From: Verrucomicrobiota bacterium
GTDB taxonomy: Bacteria; Chlamydiota; Chlamydiia; Chlamydiales; Rhabdochlamydiaceae
Assembly (NCBI GenBank): GCA_903970455.1
Contig: CAJCIW010000173.1
Location: 1 to 7,171, forward strand
Direction of reading: 5' to 3'
DNA: 7,171 bases
Shown: positions 1 to 6,143 of the stretch, piece by piece
Layout of the letters: every line of letters begins with the position of its first letter
How positions within the stretch are numbered: position 1 is the stretch's first letter
Notes under the pieces: model-generated
Seen by the model: the letters and a program-made list of their open reading frames with translations, nothing else
What the model was told of the DNA's origin: nothing
Databases searched by the model: none
Translations under genes and position numbers: made by a program

Positions 1-60
1 CGCCGCGTAGGTTGGTTGACTATTGAAGGGCCGCGACTTTATAAAAATCGATCGGCGTAA
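1..60 (+). CDS. 3' end of an upstream reading frame (partial)
   Basis: Frame 1 is open from the first base to a TAA at 58-60 and reads RRVGWLTIEGPRLYKNRSA. It looks protein-like, with an ordinary mix of hydrophobic, aromatic and basic residues, so it is probably the end of a gene that begins before the window. It overlaps the ORF at 23-220 by 38 bases. Given the pseudopilin-like gene that follows, the upstream gene may belong to the same secretion cluster, but nineteen residues cannot identify it. A one-base shift in the A run at 43-47 would join this frame to the next ORF, so the stop at 58-60 may not be the true end. Confidence 0.35.
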   Translation, partial: RRVGWLTIEGPRLYKNRSA

Positions 61-220
61 TAACGCGAGCATCCGTCATTTTCGATTGCCGATCTTTGCT
101 TCCTTTTCCAAAGACGACGAAGGTATTGAAAAATACAAAAAAGAACGTGAACAGATTAAACAGCGGTACCAAAAAAAAGATTTCCTAAATAGAACACTCC
201 AAAAACTTCCTTCCCAATAA
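23..220 (+). CDS. Short basic hypothetical protein, or frameshifted C-terminal part of the upstream gene
   Basis: This is a 65-residue ORF with no in-frame ATG. The only usual start codon near its beginning is TTG at 23, and the bases before it hold no good ribosome binding site. The C-terminal half is highly charged and likely helical (residues 31-52, rich in Lys, Glu and Gln). There is no signal peptide or membrane segment. Two explanations fit. It may be a small independent gene with a weak TTG start overlapping the preceding frame. Or it may be the tail of the frame-1 protein, with one extra A in the run at 43-47; reading through with four A's gives a continuous GPRLYKIDRRNNAS. I slightly prefer the second, because the first residues show no start-like features. 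The family is not recognised. It lies 89 bases before the pseudopilin-like gene on the same strand. Confidence 0.45.
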   Translation: MKGRDFIKIDRRNNASIRHFRLPIFASFSKDDEGIEKYKKEREQIKQRYQKKDFLNRTLQKLPSQ

Positions 221-237
221 ATAGTCTTTCCTATTGG
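214..237 (+). repeat. Short inverted repeat at the end of the first ORF
   Basis: CCAATA at 214-219 is complementary to TATTGG at 232-237, and an alternative pairing joins AATAG 220-224 with CTATT 231-235. The element straddles the TAA at 218-220. It is followed by a run of A and then C-rich sequence, not a T run, so it does not meet the usual form of an intrinsic terminator. It may be a weak RNA structure at the 3' end of the upstream gene, or chance in an AT-rich spacer. Confidence 0.25.
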
Positions 238-272
238 AAAAAAACCCTCTTTCTTTCATGCTTTTTCTCTAA

Positions 273-307
273 TAACCTGATATGAAATCAACTCAAAACT
301 CAGGTTA
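273..307 (+). repeat. Inverted repeat covering the ribosome binding region of the pseudopilin-like gene
   Basis: TAACCTGA at 273-280 is the exact reverse complement of TCAGGTTA at 300-307, an 8-bp perfect stem with a 19-base loop. The only Shine-Dalgarno-like stretch before the ATG at 310 is CAGG at 301-304, and it lies inside the right arm. If the stem forms in mRNA it would hide that site and could lower or condition translation. The same symmetry could also be an operator. No function is shown by sequence alone. Confidence 0.35.
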
Positions 308-309
308 AT

Positions 310-891
310 ATGAGAAAAAAGGGAAGTTTCACGCTGCTCGAGGTCATTATAGGGGTTTTCCTTTTGGGGATCTTGCTGACAGCTCTTTTCAACTGCTTTT
401 ATCAAGGAATTAAAAAAAACATTACCGCTAAGGAGCTCAAACAAACCGTTCTCAATCTCGAATTGTTCCAATTGAGATTAAAAAACATTTTTTCTTGCCT
501 GGAGGGAGAAAATCCCCTTTGGCTGGAAAAACACCCCGATGCGTCTGGCGGAGCACTCATTGCCAGTTATAAACAGAATGTCGACCTTGACATCGACATG
601 TGCGGCAGCCTCGAAGGAATGCTTTTTCTGAATAAGAACAAACAGATCTGTTTGGCCAGCTGGGGAGAAAATGGAAAGGGGCGGGTTGAGGTTCTGTTAG
701 ATCATGTCAACTCTTTTGAATGCAAGCTCTTCGATCCGGAAAAGGCGCAGTGGAAGGAAACATGGACCAAAAAAGAAGAAAAGAAGCCCGTCATGGCCAA
801 AATCGACCTGAAGTGGCATAAAAAAAAGATTCCGTTTGTTTTTTTTCTCTCTGAATCGGACGAAAAAGTCACTTACCCCGCAACCCCATGA
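310..891 (+). CDS. Pseudopilin-like protein (type II secretion / type IV pilus family, GspJ-like in size)
   Basis: This 193-residue protein begins with a short basic leader (MRKKGS) and then FTLLEV, followed by a hydrophobic helix to about residue 31. That is the class III prepilin signal: the Glu is fifth from the predicted mature Phe7, and the membrane helix drives assembly into a pseudopilus. In this family a prepilin peptidase cuts before the Phe and methylates it, and the minor pseudopilins sit at the tip of the secretion pseudopilus. The residue before the cut is Ser6, with Gly at 5, whereas Gly at -1 is usual. The remainder (about 35-193) is a soluble domain that I cannot assign to a subfamily; the length fits GspJ-type minor pseudopilins. 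The ATG at 310 is chosen because it puts the basic leader directly before the motif. Its stop overlaps the next start by 4 bp, so the two are probably translated together. Confidence 0.72.
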   Translation: MRKKGSFTLLEVIIGVFLLGILLTALFNCFYQGIKKNITAKELKQTVLNLELFQLRLKNIFSCLEGENPLWLEKHPDASGGALIASYKQNVDLDIDMCGSLEGMLFLNKNKQICLASWGENGKGRVEVLLDHVNSFECKLFDPEKAQWKETWTKKEEKKPVMAKIDLKWHKKKIPFVFFLSESDEKVTYPATP

Positions 892-1778
892 ATATCTTAC
901 CGCTCATTTTTGCCTTTTTGATCATCTTCTCTTGCTTTGCGGCTACTTTTCTAAAAGAAGTGAAGAGTTTTCTTCTCGCCGAAACCGTTACGGACAGCTA
1001 CGACCGAGTCGAAAGAAATTTAAAGAATTTCATCGTCAGAAAAGCGTATCACAAGCTGAAAGGAGAAACTGTGAGCTCGAATAAGGCCCCCAATCCCACC
1101 CAGCCAAAGAAAATGAAGACCTACACCTCTTATCGCTCTTTGTTTCCTCCTCAGGAACTATCGAAATTCAATCTCGCCCCCTTAGCTGCGTACAGCGGAG
1201 AATTCAAACTCCACCCTCTTTACCAGCCACTGGCTGAATTGCTTCGCATTCTTTATGGGGAAAACCTCTTTAAGCAGGGAAAAATGGAAAAAATCGAGTA
1301 TCAGATTCTGGATGCGATGCTTGTCAAAGCGGGTAAAAATCCTGAGGCGGAAAGCTTGACAGAACTTAATCCCGACGACCCGGTAGTAAAAAAAATCTAC
1401 TACACCATGCTGAAAGGGACCAATCAATACGCGATCCATGAAAAAGGGATTCCCCCTCTGGAAGATTTCCTCTGTATCCGAAAAGAAAGTCCCGCCATCT
1501 CATTCAGTTTTGCAAGTGGAGCATTACTGGAAGCTCTTTTCGGCCGAGAAACGAGTTCCTACATCTTTGGAGAAGAGAAAAAGAAGGCAGAGGAATCCAA
1601 CAACTATTACTACCTTCCGAAAGAAGAGCTTCAAGCTTTACTCATGAAAAATCCCGCCCAATTTTCCCAATTTTCGCCTCTCGAGCCCTACATCGATTAT
1701 TCAAAACAATTCAAACCGAGGACAGAAAGGGGTGGAAAAGACGAAAAGACAGGGCTCTCTGTGAAAAAATCGATATAG
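888..1778 (+). CDS. Unrecognised single-pass membrane protein, coupled to the pseudopilin-like gene
   Basis: This 296-residue protein has one strongly hydrophobic N-terminal segment (residues 3-20) followed by Lys-containing sequence, which suggests a signal anchor with the bulk outside the cytoplasm. Residues 58-80 are a Pro, Lys and Thr rich linker. Residues 84-150 are Leu rich and probably helical, with LFPPQELSKF and a YQPLAELLRILYG stretch. The last 35 residues are basic and low in complexity. I do not recognise the family. Its ATG lies within the stop of the preceding gene (ATGA at 888-891) and has no Shine-Dalgarno of its own, so its translation likely depends on that gene. By position and size (about 300 residues, N-terminal anchor) it could play the part of GspK in a secretion pseudopilus. 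However, it lacks a Gly/Ala cleavage site followed by the fifth-position Glu, so this is only a positional guess. It ends 14 bases from the convergent kinase gene. Confidence 0.7.
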   Translation: MNILPLIFAFLIIFSCFAATFLKEVKSFLLAETVTDSYDRVERNLKNFIVRKAYHKLKGETVSSNKAPNPTQPKKMKTYTSYRSLFPPQELSKFNLAPLAAYSGEFKLHPLYQPLAELLRILYGENLFKQGKMEKIEYQILDAMLVKAGKNPEAESLTELNPDDPVVKKIYYTMLKGTNQYAIHEKGIPPLEDFLCIRKESPAISFSFASGALLEALFGRETSSYIFGEEKKKAEESNNYYYLPKEELQALLMKNPAQFSQFSPLEPYIDYSKQFKPRTERGGKDEKTGLSVKKSI

Positions 1779-1792
1779 TATACTGAATAATG

Positions 1793-3592
1793 CTACCTAC
1801 CCTTTGATCTTTCAAATCTGCGATGTATCGGGAGGCGGACTGTGAATGTAGTCCCTTCGCCGACCTTCGATGTGACCGAGATCGTGCCATGATGTTTTTC
1901 GATGATTGTCCTGACAATGGAAAGCCCAAGCCCGGCCCCTCCAAGTCTTCGGGAGCGAGCCTTGTCTACAGTGTAAAACCGCTCGAAAATGTGTTCAAGG
2001 TCTGCAGGAGGAATCCCGATTCCTCCATCAAAGATGGCAATCACCGCCTCTTCCCCCTCCTGATCGAGCTTCACCGTAATTTTTGCAGGAGGGTTTGAAT
2101 ACTTGGCTGCATTGTCGAGAATATTGATAATCGCCAGTTCTAAAATATCGGGATCGGCCGCGACGAGGATCGATTCGCTGCTTTTATCGATGTGGATCTG
2201 AGCCGTTTCATAAACGGCGCGGACAACTTGCTTGCATGTTTCCGCAAGGGAGACGAGATCACATTCCTGGAAGCGGGAATCGGGTAAATTTTCCAGGTCG
2301 GCCAACGTGAGTAAATTCTTCACGAGATTATCCATCCTTTGGCAATTGCGCACGATCTTTTCCGTGATATCGACGACCATGTCACGAGGAAGCTCGGGAA
2401 GGTCCTGGAGAGTTTCCGCAAATCCTTTGATGATGGTGATAGGCGTCCGCAATTCATGCGAGGCATTGGCGACAAAGTCTTTTCCCATTTCAAGCACTTT
2501 ATAATGGCTGGATTTGTCCTGCAGGACCAGAATCGCGCCATTTCTCTGCGCTTTCGGGGCGGCGATCAAATCGAGATAGATCTTCTTCCCGTCGCCAATC
2601 GAAATCGAATCGGTAAGAACGTTGATTTTTTCCTGGCAGGCTTCCAACAGATAATGACATTTTTCGAGAAGCTCAGGAAAAGGCTTGTCGTGAACGGCGG
2701 GAAACGGTTTCCCAAGAAGCTGCCGTCGAGGAATGCCGATCATTTTGGTGCCGGTAAAATTGATGTAGCGCACATTCATTTCTGCATCGACGGCGATTAC
2801 CCCTTCTCCCAGCGATTCGAGGATCGCTTCTTTCTCGTTCCGCTCATCAGTGATATTTTTAATCTGCAAACGGAGCCGGTCCGACAACGAATTCAGCGTC
2901 TGGGCCAATTTGTAAAAATCGTCTTCCTCGTCAATCGACTTACTGAGCTCGAAATGGGGGATGATCTCCTCTAGCCCGCTCTGATACGGCTTGATCGCTT
3001 TAATGATCTGACGGATTGGAAAATTGATGCGATGGAAGATCAGCCACGTCACAGAACCAAAAAACAAAAGGGCCAAAGCGCAAAATGCAAAAAACCAGAC
3101 TTTGAATTGTTCTGTAAACGCTTCGACTTGGGAGAAGGGAATGGCTGTGCGCAAGATATAGCTTCTGCCATGGAGATCAAAAGCGATTTCCACAAAGGCA
3201 AGTTTCTCAGCAATAAGAGGAGACTCTCCGACGAGAAAAACTATCCTCTTCCTCAAGACCTCCGCCACTTCGGAGCGGGATAGATTCGTCAACGGTTTTT
3301 GGGCTCCGTATTCACCTCGAGATGAATCATAGAGAGTCATTCCATCTTCATCGTAAAGTGAAACAAGAAAAAAGAAATAGCCTTCAGAATTTTTTAGAAG
3401 AATGACCAGCTCCTCTTCATCCTTACCGTTTTGGATTCTATGAAGAAGGTTAAAGGAGTTCATCTCCAGATTATTGAAAACAATCCGGCTGACCGTTTTT
3501 TCGATCAAAGGAAAAGCAAAAAGGGAAAATACCAAGAAGAGGAGAATGTGGCTTAAGATGATCTTTTGGCGAAAATTCAAACCTTTCTTCAT
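1793..3592 (-). CDS. PhoR-like membrane sensor histidine kinase (HAMP-PAS-HisKA-HATPase)
   Basis: A 599-residue kinase that would sense an outside signal, autophosphorylate on His and pass the phosphate to a response regulator. Membrane segments lie at about 9-30 and 164-187, enclosing an extracytoplasmic domain of roughly 130 residues. Next come a HAMP linker (about 187-245), a PAS domain (about 255-365, starting AILESLGEGVIAVD), and a HisKA dimerisation domain with the H box VANASHELRTP, phosphoacceptor His379. The ATP-binding domain follows: N box with Asn490 and Asn494 (NILDNAAKY), G1 box DGGIGI at 522-527, F box FERFY at 536-540, and G2 box GGAGLGLS at 551-558. All catalytic boxes are present, so it should be active. 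The order matches the PhoR/ResE type. Its ATG overlaps the TGA of the cyclase gene upstream (ATGA), which implies one operon. There is no response regulator in the window, so its partner is unknown. Confidence 0.92.
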   Translation of the reverse strand: MKKGLNFRQKIILSHILLFLVFSLFAFPLIEKTVSRIVFNNLEMNSFNLLHRIQNGKDEEELVILLKNSEGYFFFLVSLYDEDGMTLYDSSRGEYGAQKPLTNLSRSEVAEVLRKRIVFLVGESPLIAEKLAFVEIAFDLHGRSYILRTAIPFSQVEAFTEQFKVWFFAFCALALLFFGSVTWLIFHRINFPIRQIIKAIKPYQSGLEEIIPHFELSKSIDEEDDFYKLAQTLNSLSDRLRLQIKNITDERNEKEAILESLGEGVIAVDAEMNVRYINFTGTKMIGIPRRQLLGKPFPAVHDKPFPELLEKCHYLLEACQEKINVLTDSISIGDGKKIYLDLIAAPKAQRNGAILVLQDKSSHYKVLEMGKDFVANASHELRTPITIIKGFAETLQDLPELPRDMVVDITEKIVRNCQRMDNLVKNLLTLADLENLPDSRFQECDLVSLAETCKQVVRAVYETAQIHIDKSSESILVAADPDILELAIINILDNAAKYSNPPAKITVKLDQEGEEAVIAIFDGGIGIPPADLEHIFERFYTVDKARSRRLGGAGLGLSIVRTIIEKHHGTISVTSKVGEGTTFTVRLPIHRRFERSKGR

Positions 3593-6051
3593 TTAAGTTC
3601 TTTTACCCGATACACCTGGAAGATATGATCGAAACCTTTGAAAGTATTCACTGGCATCTCCTCGTAAACGAACGTTTCTTTAACAAACGGTTCATTCAGT
3701 GTATCCTTTGAGATCAAAATTTCCATCCTTTTTGCTGCGCTGCATAGCCGGGCTGCCAAATTGACGTTCGATCCGATCACCGTATAATTCAAACGATTTT
3801 CGGCTCCCATATTCCCTACAAGCATCGGCCCGGTGTGAATTCCCACTCCGATCTCAATCGCCGGCTGGCCTTTGGCGGCCCGCTGTTGATTCCATTCCCG
3901 CAAATCGTCCATCATCTCCAACGCGCTGCGGATCGCCTTTACCGCGGCCTCCTTACAATCCATGGGCGCTCCAAAAAGCGCCATCGCTTCATCGCCGACA
4001 TACTTGTCGATCACCCCGCTATTCCGATCGATGGTGTAAGAGATCTTTGTCATGCAGGTGTTGAGAAGTTCGATGACATCCATGGGAGACATGTTCTGAG
4101 TCAGTTGAGTAAAATCGCGGATGTCCGCAAAAAGAACAGTCACGATCTTCTCTTCTCCTCCCAAATGAACAGTGCCTTTTAAAATTTCCTGGGCGATCTC
4201 TCTGGAAACGACTTTGTTGAGGACGCCCTTGACTTTTTCTTTTTCCTGGAGGCCTTTCACCATCTCTTCGAAGGAGTGGCACAAAACGGCAATTTCATCA
4301 TGATGTTTGAGAGGAGGAAGCGTGAGTTTGATTTGATCCAGGCGTCCCTCCGCGACATCTTGCGTGGCTTTGGCGAGCTGGATAATGGGCTTAGTCATCC
4401 TGCGCGAGATGCCATTGATCAAAAGAATGGCCAAAGCTAAAGCAGCAAGCCCGGCGATGTGAATATTCAGTAAAATCGATTTGCCAACCTGCTCACTGCC
4501 CGCCTCAAGATCGCGCAAAAAGGCAAATTCTTTTTTTTCAGGGTTGAGAAGGAAAACATGCAGATCGACATCGGGAAAGGGCTGCAAATTGAGGTAGTAG
4601 TAATTTTCCCCATTCCACCAAACAATCCCCGACTTGTTATTCAGCATTTCCGAAAAAGGAAGTTCGATTTGAGAGCGTGAATGGAGCTTTTCTCCATTCA
4701 TTCCAAAAACACTCAAAGGAGCGCCCATGTAGAGTACGGCCGCCTCTTGAACCGCAAGCACAAGCTTCTGCAGCCAAACATCGGCATCGCTGGCAACTGT
4801 CAATAATCCCGTCTTTTCCCTTCCTTGTGACTTTATCCCCAAACGCACCGTGTTCCCCAAGAATACATGATCAGAGACAGGGGAAGGAACCACGGCAATG
4901 GAAGAACCTATTGCTGAAGTTGAGGATTTGGGAGGGTGCTCAGAGAAATAATGGGTATCTTCGAACAGCTGAGAGGAAAACAGCACATCCCTCGCATTCA
5001 CTCCGAGTCCGACGTTGTTGCGTAATGAATAAAGCGCCGAGGCCAAAGGCGTGGGGAAAGCGAGCAATTGATTGCCAAAAATCCCACTGTCAAAAAGAGC
5101 GATCATTCCCCAGATCATGCTGATTTGCGTATAGCGCAGCGCGTATTCCTCGAGGTTTTGCGTCATCCCTTTTTCTGCCGATGCGAAACTCATGAGGGGC
5201 TCTTCAGGGATTTCACTCAAAATCCCCCCTTGCGCCGCTTCAGCCTGTTGCATTTTCGCTAAAACTTCCTCGACAGTGAACTTAGGTGGCATTAATTTTC
5301 CATTCCGGAGCAGCTCCCTCCCCCTTCGGAAAGCGGCAATGAACGGGTCGATTTCGAGAACATAACCTGCAGCCCAATTCACAGGAATCGGCGGCCACGA
5401 TCTGTTATCCCCATCCTCCAATACGGGCGCAGAGCCGGGATCCGCCGACGCCATTTCTTTTGCCTCAAACAATAAAAAAGCAACGGGCACTCCCCCATCA
5501 GCCTGCTCGACAATTTCGCTCTCGTCAGCCTGAGAAGAGATCGTATAGGGCACTTTCACCCCCATGTAAGGCTCGGGATGGGTATTCAGATCGCCCAGAT
5601 AGACCCAACACAGATCGGGATCAATCTCTATCCGATACGAACAAGAGAGGGTAGAAAGCTGAGGAACAATGGCTGCCGTTGTTATCCCTTCATTTGTATT
5701 TTGAATGAAGTCGATCCATTTATATTCAAAAAGAAGATCTGCCGCATCCCCCCAAGTTCCATTTTTGATATTGCTCTCGGTCGGCCCGAATCGCAACACT
5801 TGAGGCTTGAACGTGGAGATATTGGTCAATATCGCGTCGATCTTCACTTGATTGTCAGCAAGTACGGAGGCCAGAAAACTTTGCAGATCGACTCTTCTCT
5901 TTTCGCCTAAATCCAGAATCTTTGCACGCACCGAAACCTGGGCCTTGGCCAACTCCCGCTTCATCACGTAGTTTTCTAAAAAAGCCGAGCATACCGCAAC
6001 GATGACAAATAGCCCGCTGATGATTAAAAATAGGCGATAGCGCACGCTCAT
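3589..6051 (-). CDS. Receptor-type class III adenylate/guanylate cyclase with HAMP domain
   Basis: Predicted to make cAMP from ATP as a membrane-bound dimer. Numbering is from the ATG at 6051 (820 residues). A membrane helix at 6-24 is followed by about 500 extracytoplasmic residues, a second helix at 524-546, HAMP at about 547-601, a coupling helix, and the catalytic domain at about 637-783. Metal-binding aspartates are Asp643 (FADIRDFT) and Asp687 (KYVGDEAM). The base-selecting pair is Lys683 and Thr757 (NYTVIG), an adenylate-type set. The transition-state pair is Asn764 and Arg768 (NLAARL). The end of the sensor region (about 430-510, with YYYLNLQPFPDVDLHVFLLN) resembles a membrane-proximal Cache fold, which is a guess. 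An in-frame TTG at 6072 would add seven residues (LFKWFFA). I prefer the ATG because AAGTGG lies nine bases before it and the likely promoter places transcription start near 6072. It is translationally coupled to the histidine kinase that follows. Confidence 0.92.
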   Translation of the reverse strand: MSVRYRLFLIISGLFVIVAVCSAFLENYVMKRELAKAQVSVRAKILDLGEKRRVDLQSFLASVLADNQVKIDAILTNISTFKPQVLRFGPTESNIKNGTWGDAADLLFEYKWIDFIQNTNEGITTAAIVPQLSTLSCSYRIEIDPDLCWVYLGDLNTHPEPYMGVKVPYTISSQADESEIVEQADGGVPVAFLLFEAKEMASADPGSAPVLEDGDNRSWPPIPVNWAAGYVLEIDPFIAAFRRGRELLRNGKLMPPKFTVEEVLAKMQQAEAAQGGILSEIPEEPLMSFASAEKGMTQNLEEYALRYTQISMIWGMIALFDSGIFGNQLLAFPTPLASALYSLRNNVGLGVNARDVLFSSQLFEDTHYFSEHPPKSSTSAIGSSIAVVPSPVSDHVFLGNTVRLGIKSQGREKTGLLTVASDADVWLQKLVLAVQEAAVLYMGAPLSVFGMNGEKLHSRSQIELPFSEMLNNKSGIVWWNGENYYYLNLQPFPDVDLHVFLLNPEKKEFAFLRDLEAGSEQVGKSILLNIHIAGLAALALAILLINGISRRMTKPIIQLAKATQDVAEGRLDQIKLTLPPLKHHDEIAVLCHSFEEMVKGLQEKEKVKGVLNKVVSREIAQEILKGTVHLGGEEKIVTVLFADIRDFTQLTQNMSPMDVIELLNTCMTKISYTIDRNSGVIDKYVGDEAMALFGAPMDCKEAAVKAIRSALEMMDDLREWNQQRAAKGQPAIEIGVGIHTGPMLVGNMGAENRLNYTVIGSNVNLAARLCSAAKRMEILISKDTLNEPFVKETFVYEEMPVNTFKGFDHIFQVYRVKELK

Positions 6052-6060
6052 GGCAAAAAA

Positions 6061-6066
6061 CCACTT
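6061..6066 (-). promoter_or_regulatory. Candidate ribosome binding site for the cyclase gene
   Basis: On the minus strand AAGTGG lies nine bases before the ATG at 6051, an acceptable though imperfect Shine-Dalgarno sequence. It would be inside the coding region if the TTG at 6072 were the start, so it bears on start choice. Confidence 0.4.
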
Positions 6067-6078
6067 AAACAATCTTAC

Positions 6079-6108
6079 GCTATACTATTTTTTCTAAGGG
6101 GCTGTCTA
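6079..6108 (-). promoter_or_regulatory. Candidate sigma-70-type promoter for the cyclase-kinase operon
   Basis: Reading the minus strand, TAGACA (6108-6103) matches TTGACA at five of six positions. TATAGC (6084-6079) matches TATAAT at four of six, with an 18-base spacer that includes an A-rich stretch. Transcription would begin near 6072, leaving a leader of about 20 bases before the ATG at 6051. It lies in the only gap upstream of the two signalling genes. Both hexamers are imperfect and chance matches are common in AT-rich spacers. Confidence 0.4.
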
Positions 6109-6143
6109 TGATTTCCGTTGTTTGTGACGGAGTCAAAAAATGT

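Noticed and set aside
234..262. Possible promoter TTGGAA with a 17-base spacer before the pseudopilin-like gene
   Set aside because: The matching -10 would be CATGCT, only three of six consensus bases, and no better pair is seen in the spacer.
522..527. Search for degradation of the kinase ATP-binding boxes (G1 box reads DGGIGI in place of DNGxGI; numbers are kinase residues)
   Set aside because: Replacement of the Asn in this box is tolerated in active kinases, and the key Asp and Gly residues are kept, so there is no sign of inactivation.
2339..2974. A 211-codon open frame on the + strand
   Set aside because: It lies wholly antisense to the PAS-HisKA region of the kinase, which has all expected motifs. 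Its translation shows no recognisable domain and it has no clear ribosome binding site.
4677..5123. A 148-codon open frame on the + strand
   Set aside because: It is antisense to the cyclase sensor region, and its product is Pro, Arg, His and Ser rich, as expected for a shadow of a real gene.
6114..6131. Small inverted repeat TCCGT / ACGGA after the helical protein gene, considered as a terminator
   Set aside because: The stem is only five pairs. On the minus strand, the direction of the gene that ends at 6144, no T run follows; the T run lies before the stem.
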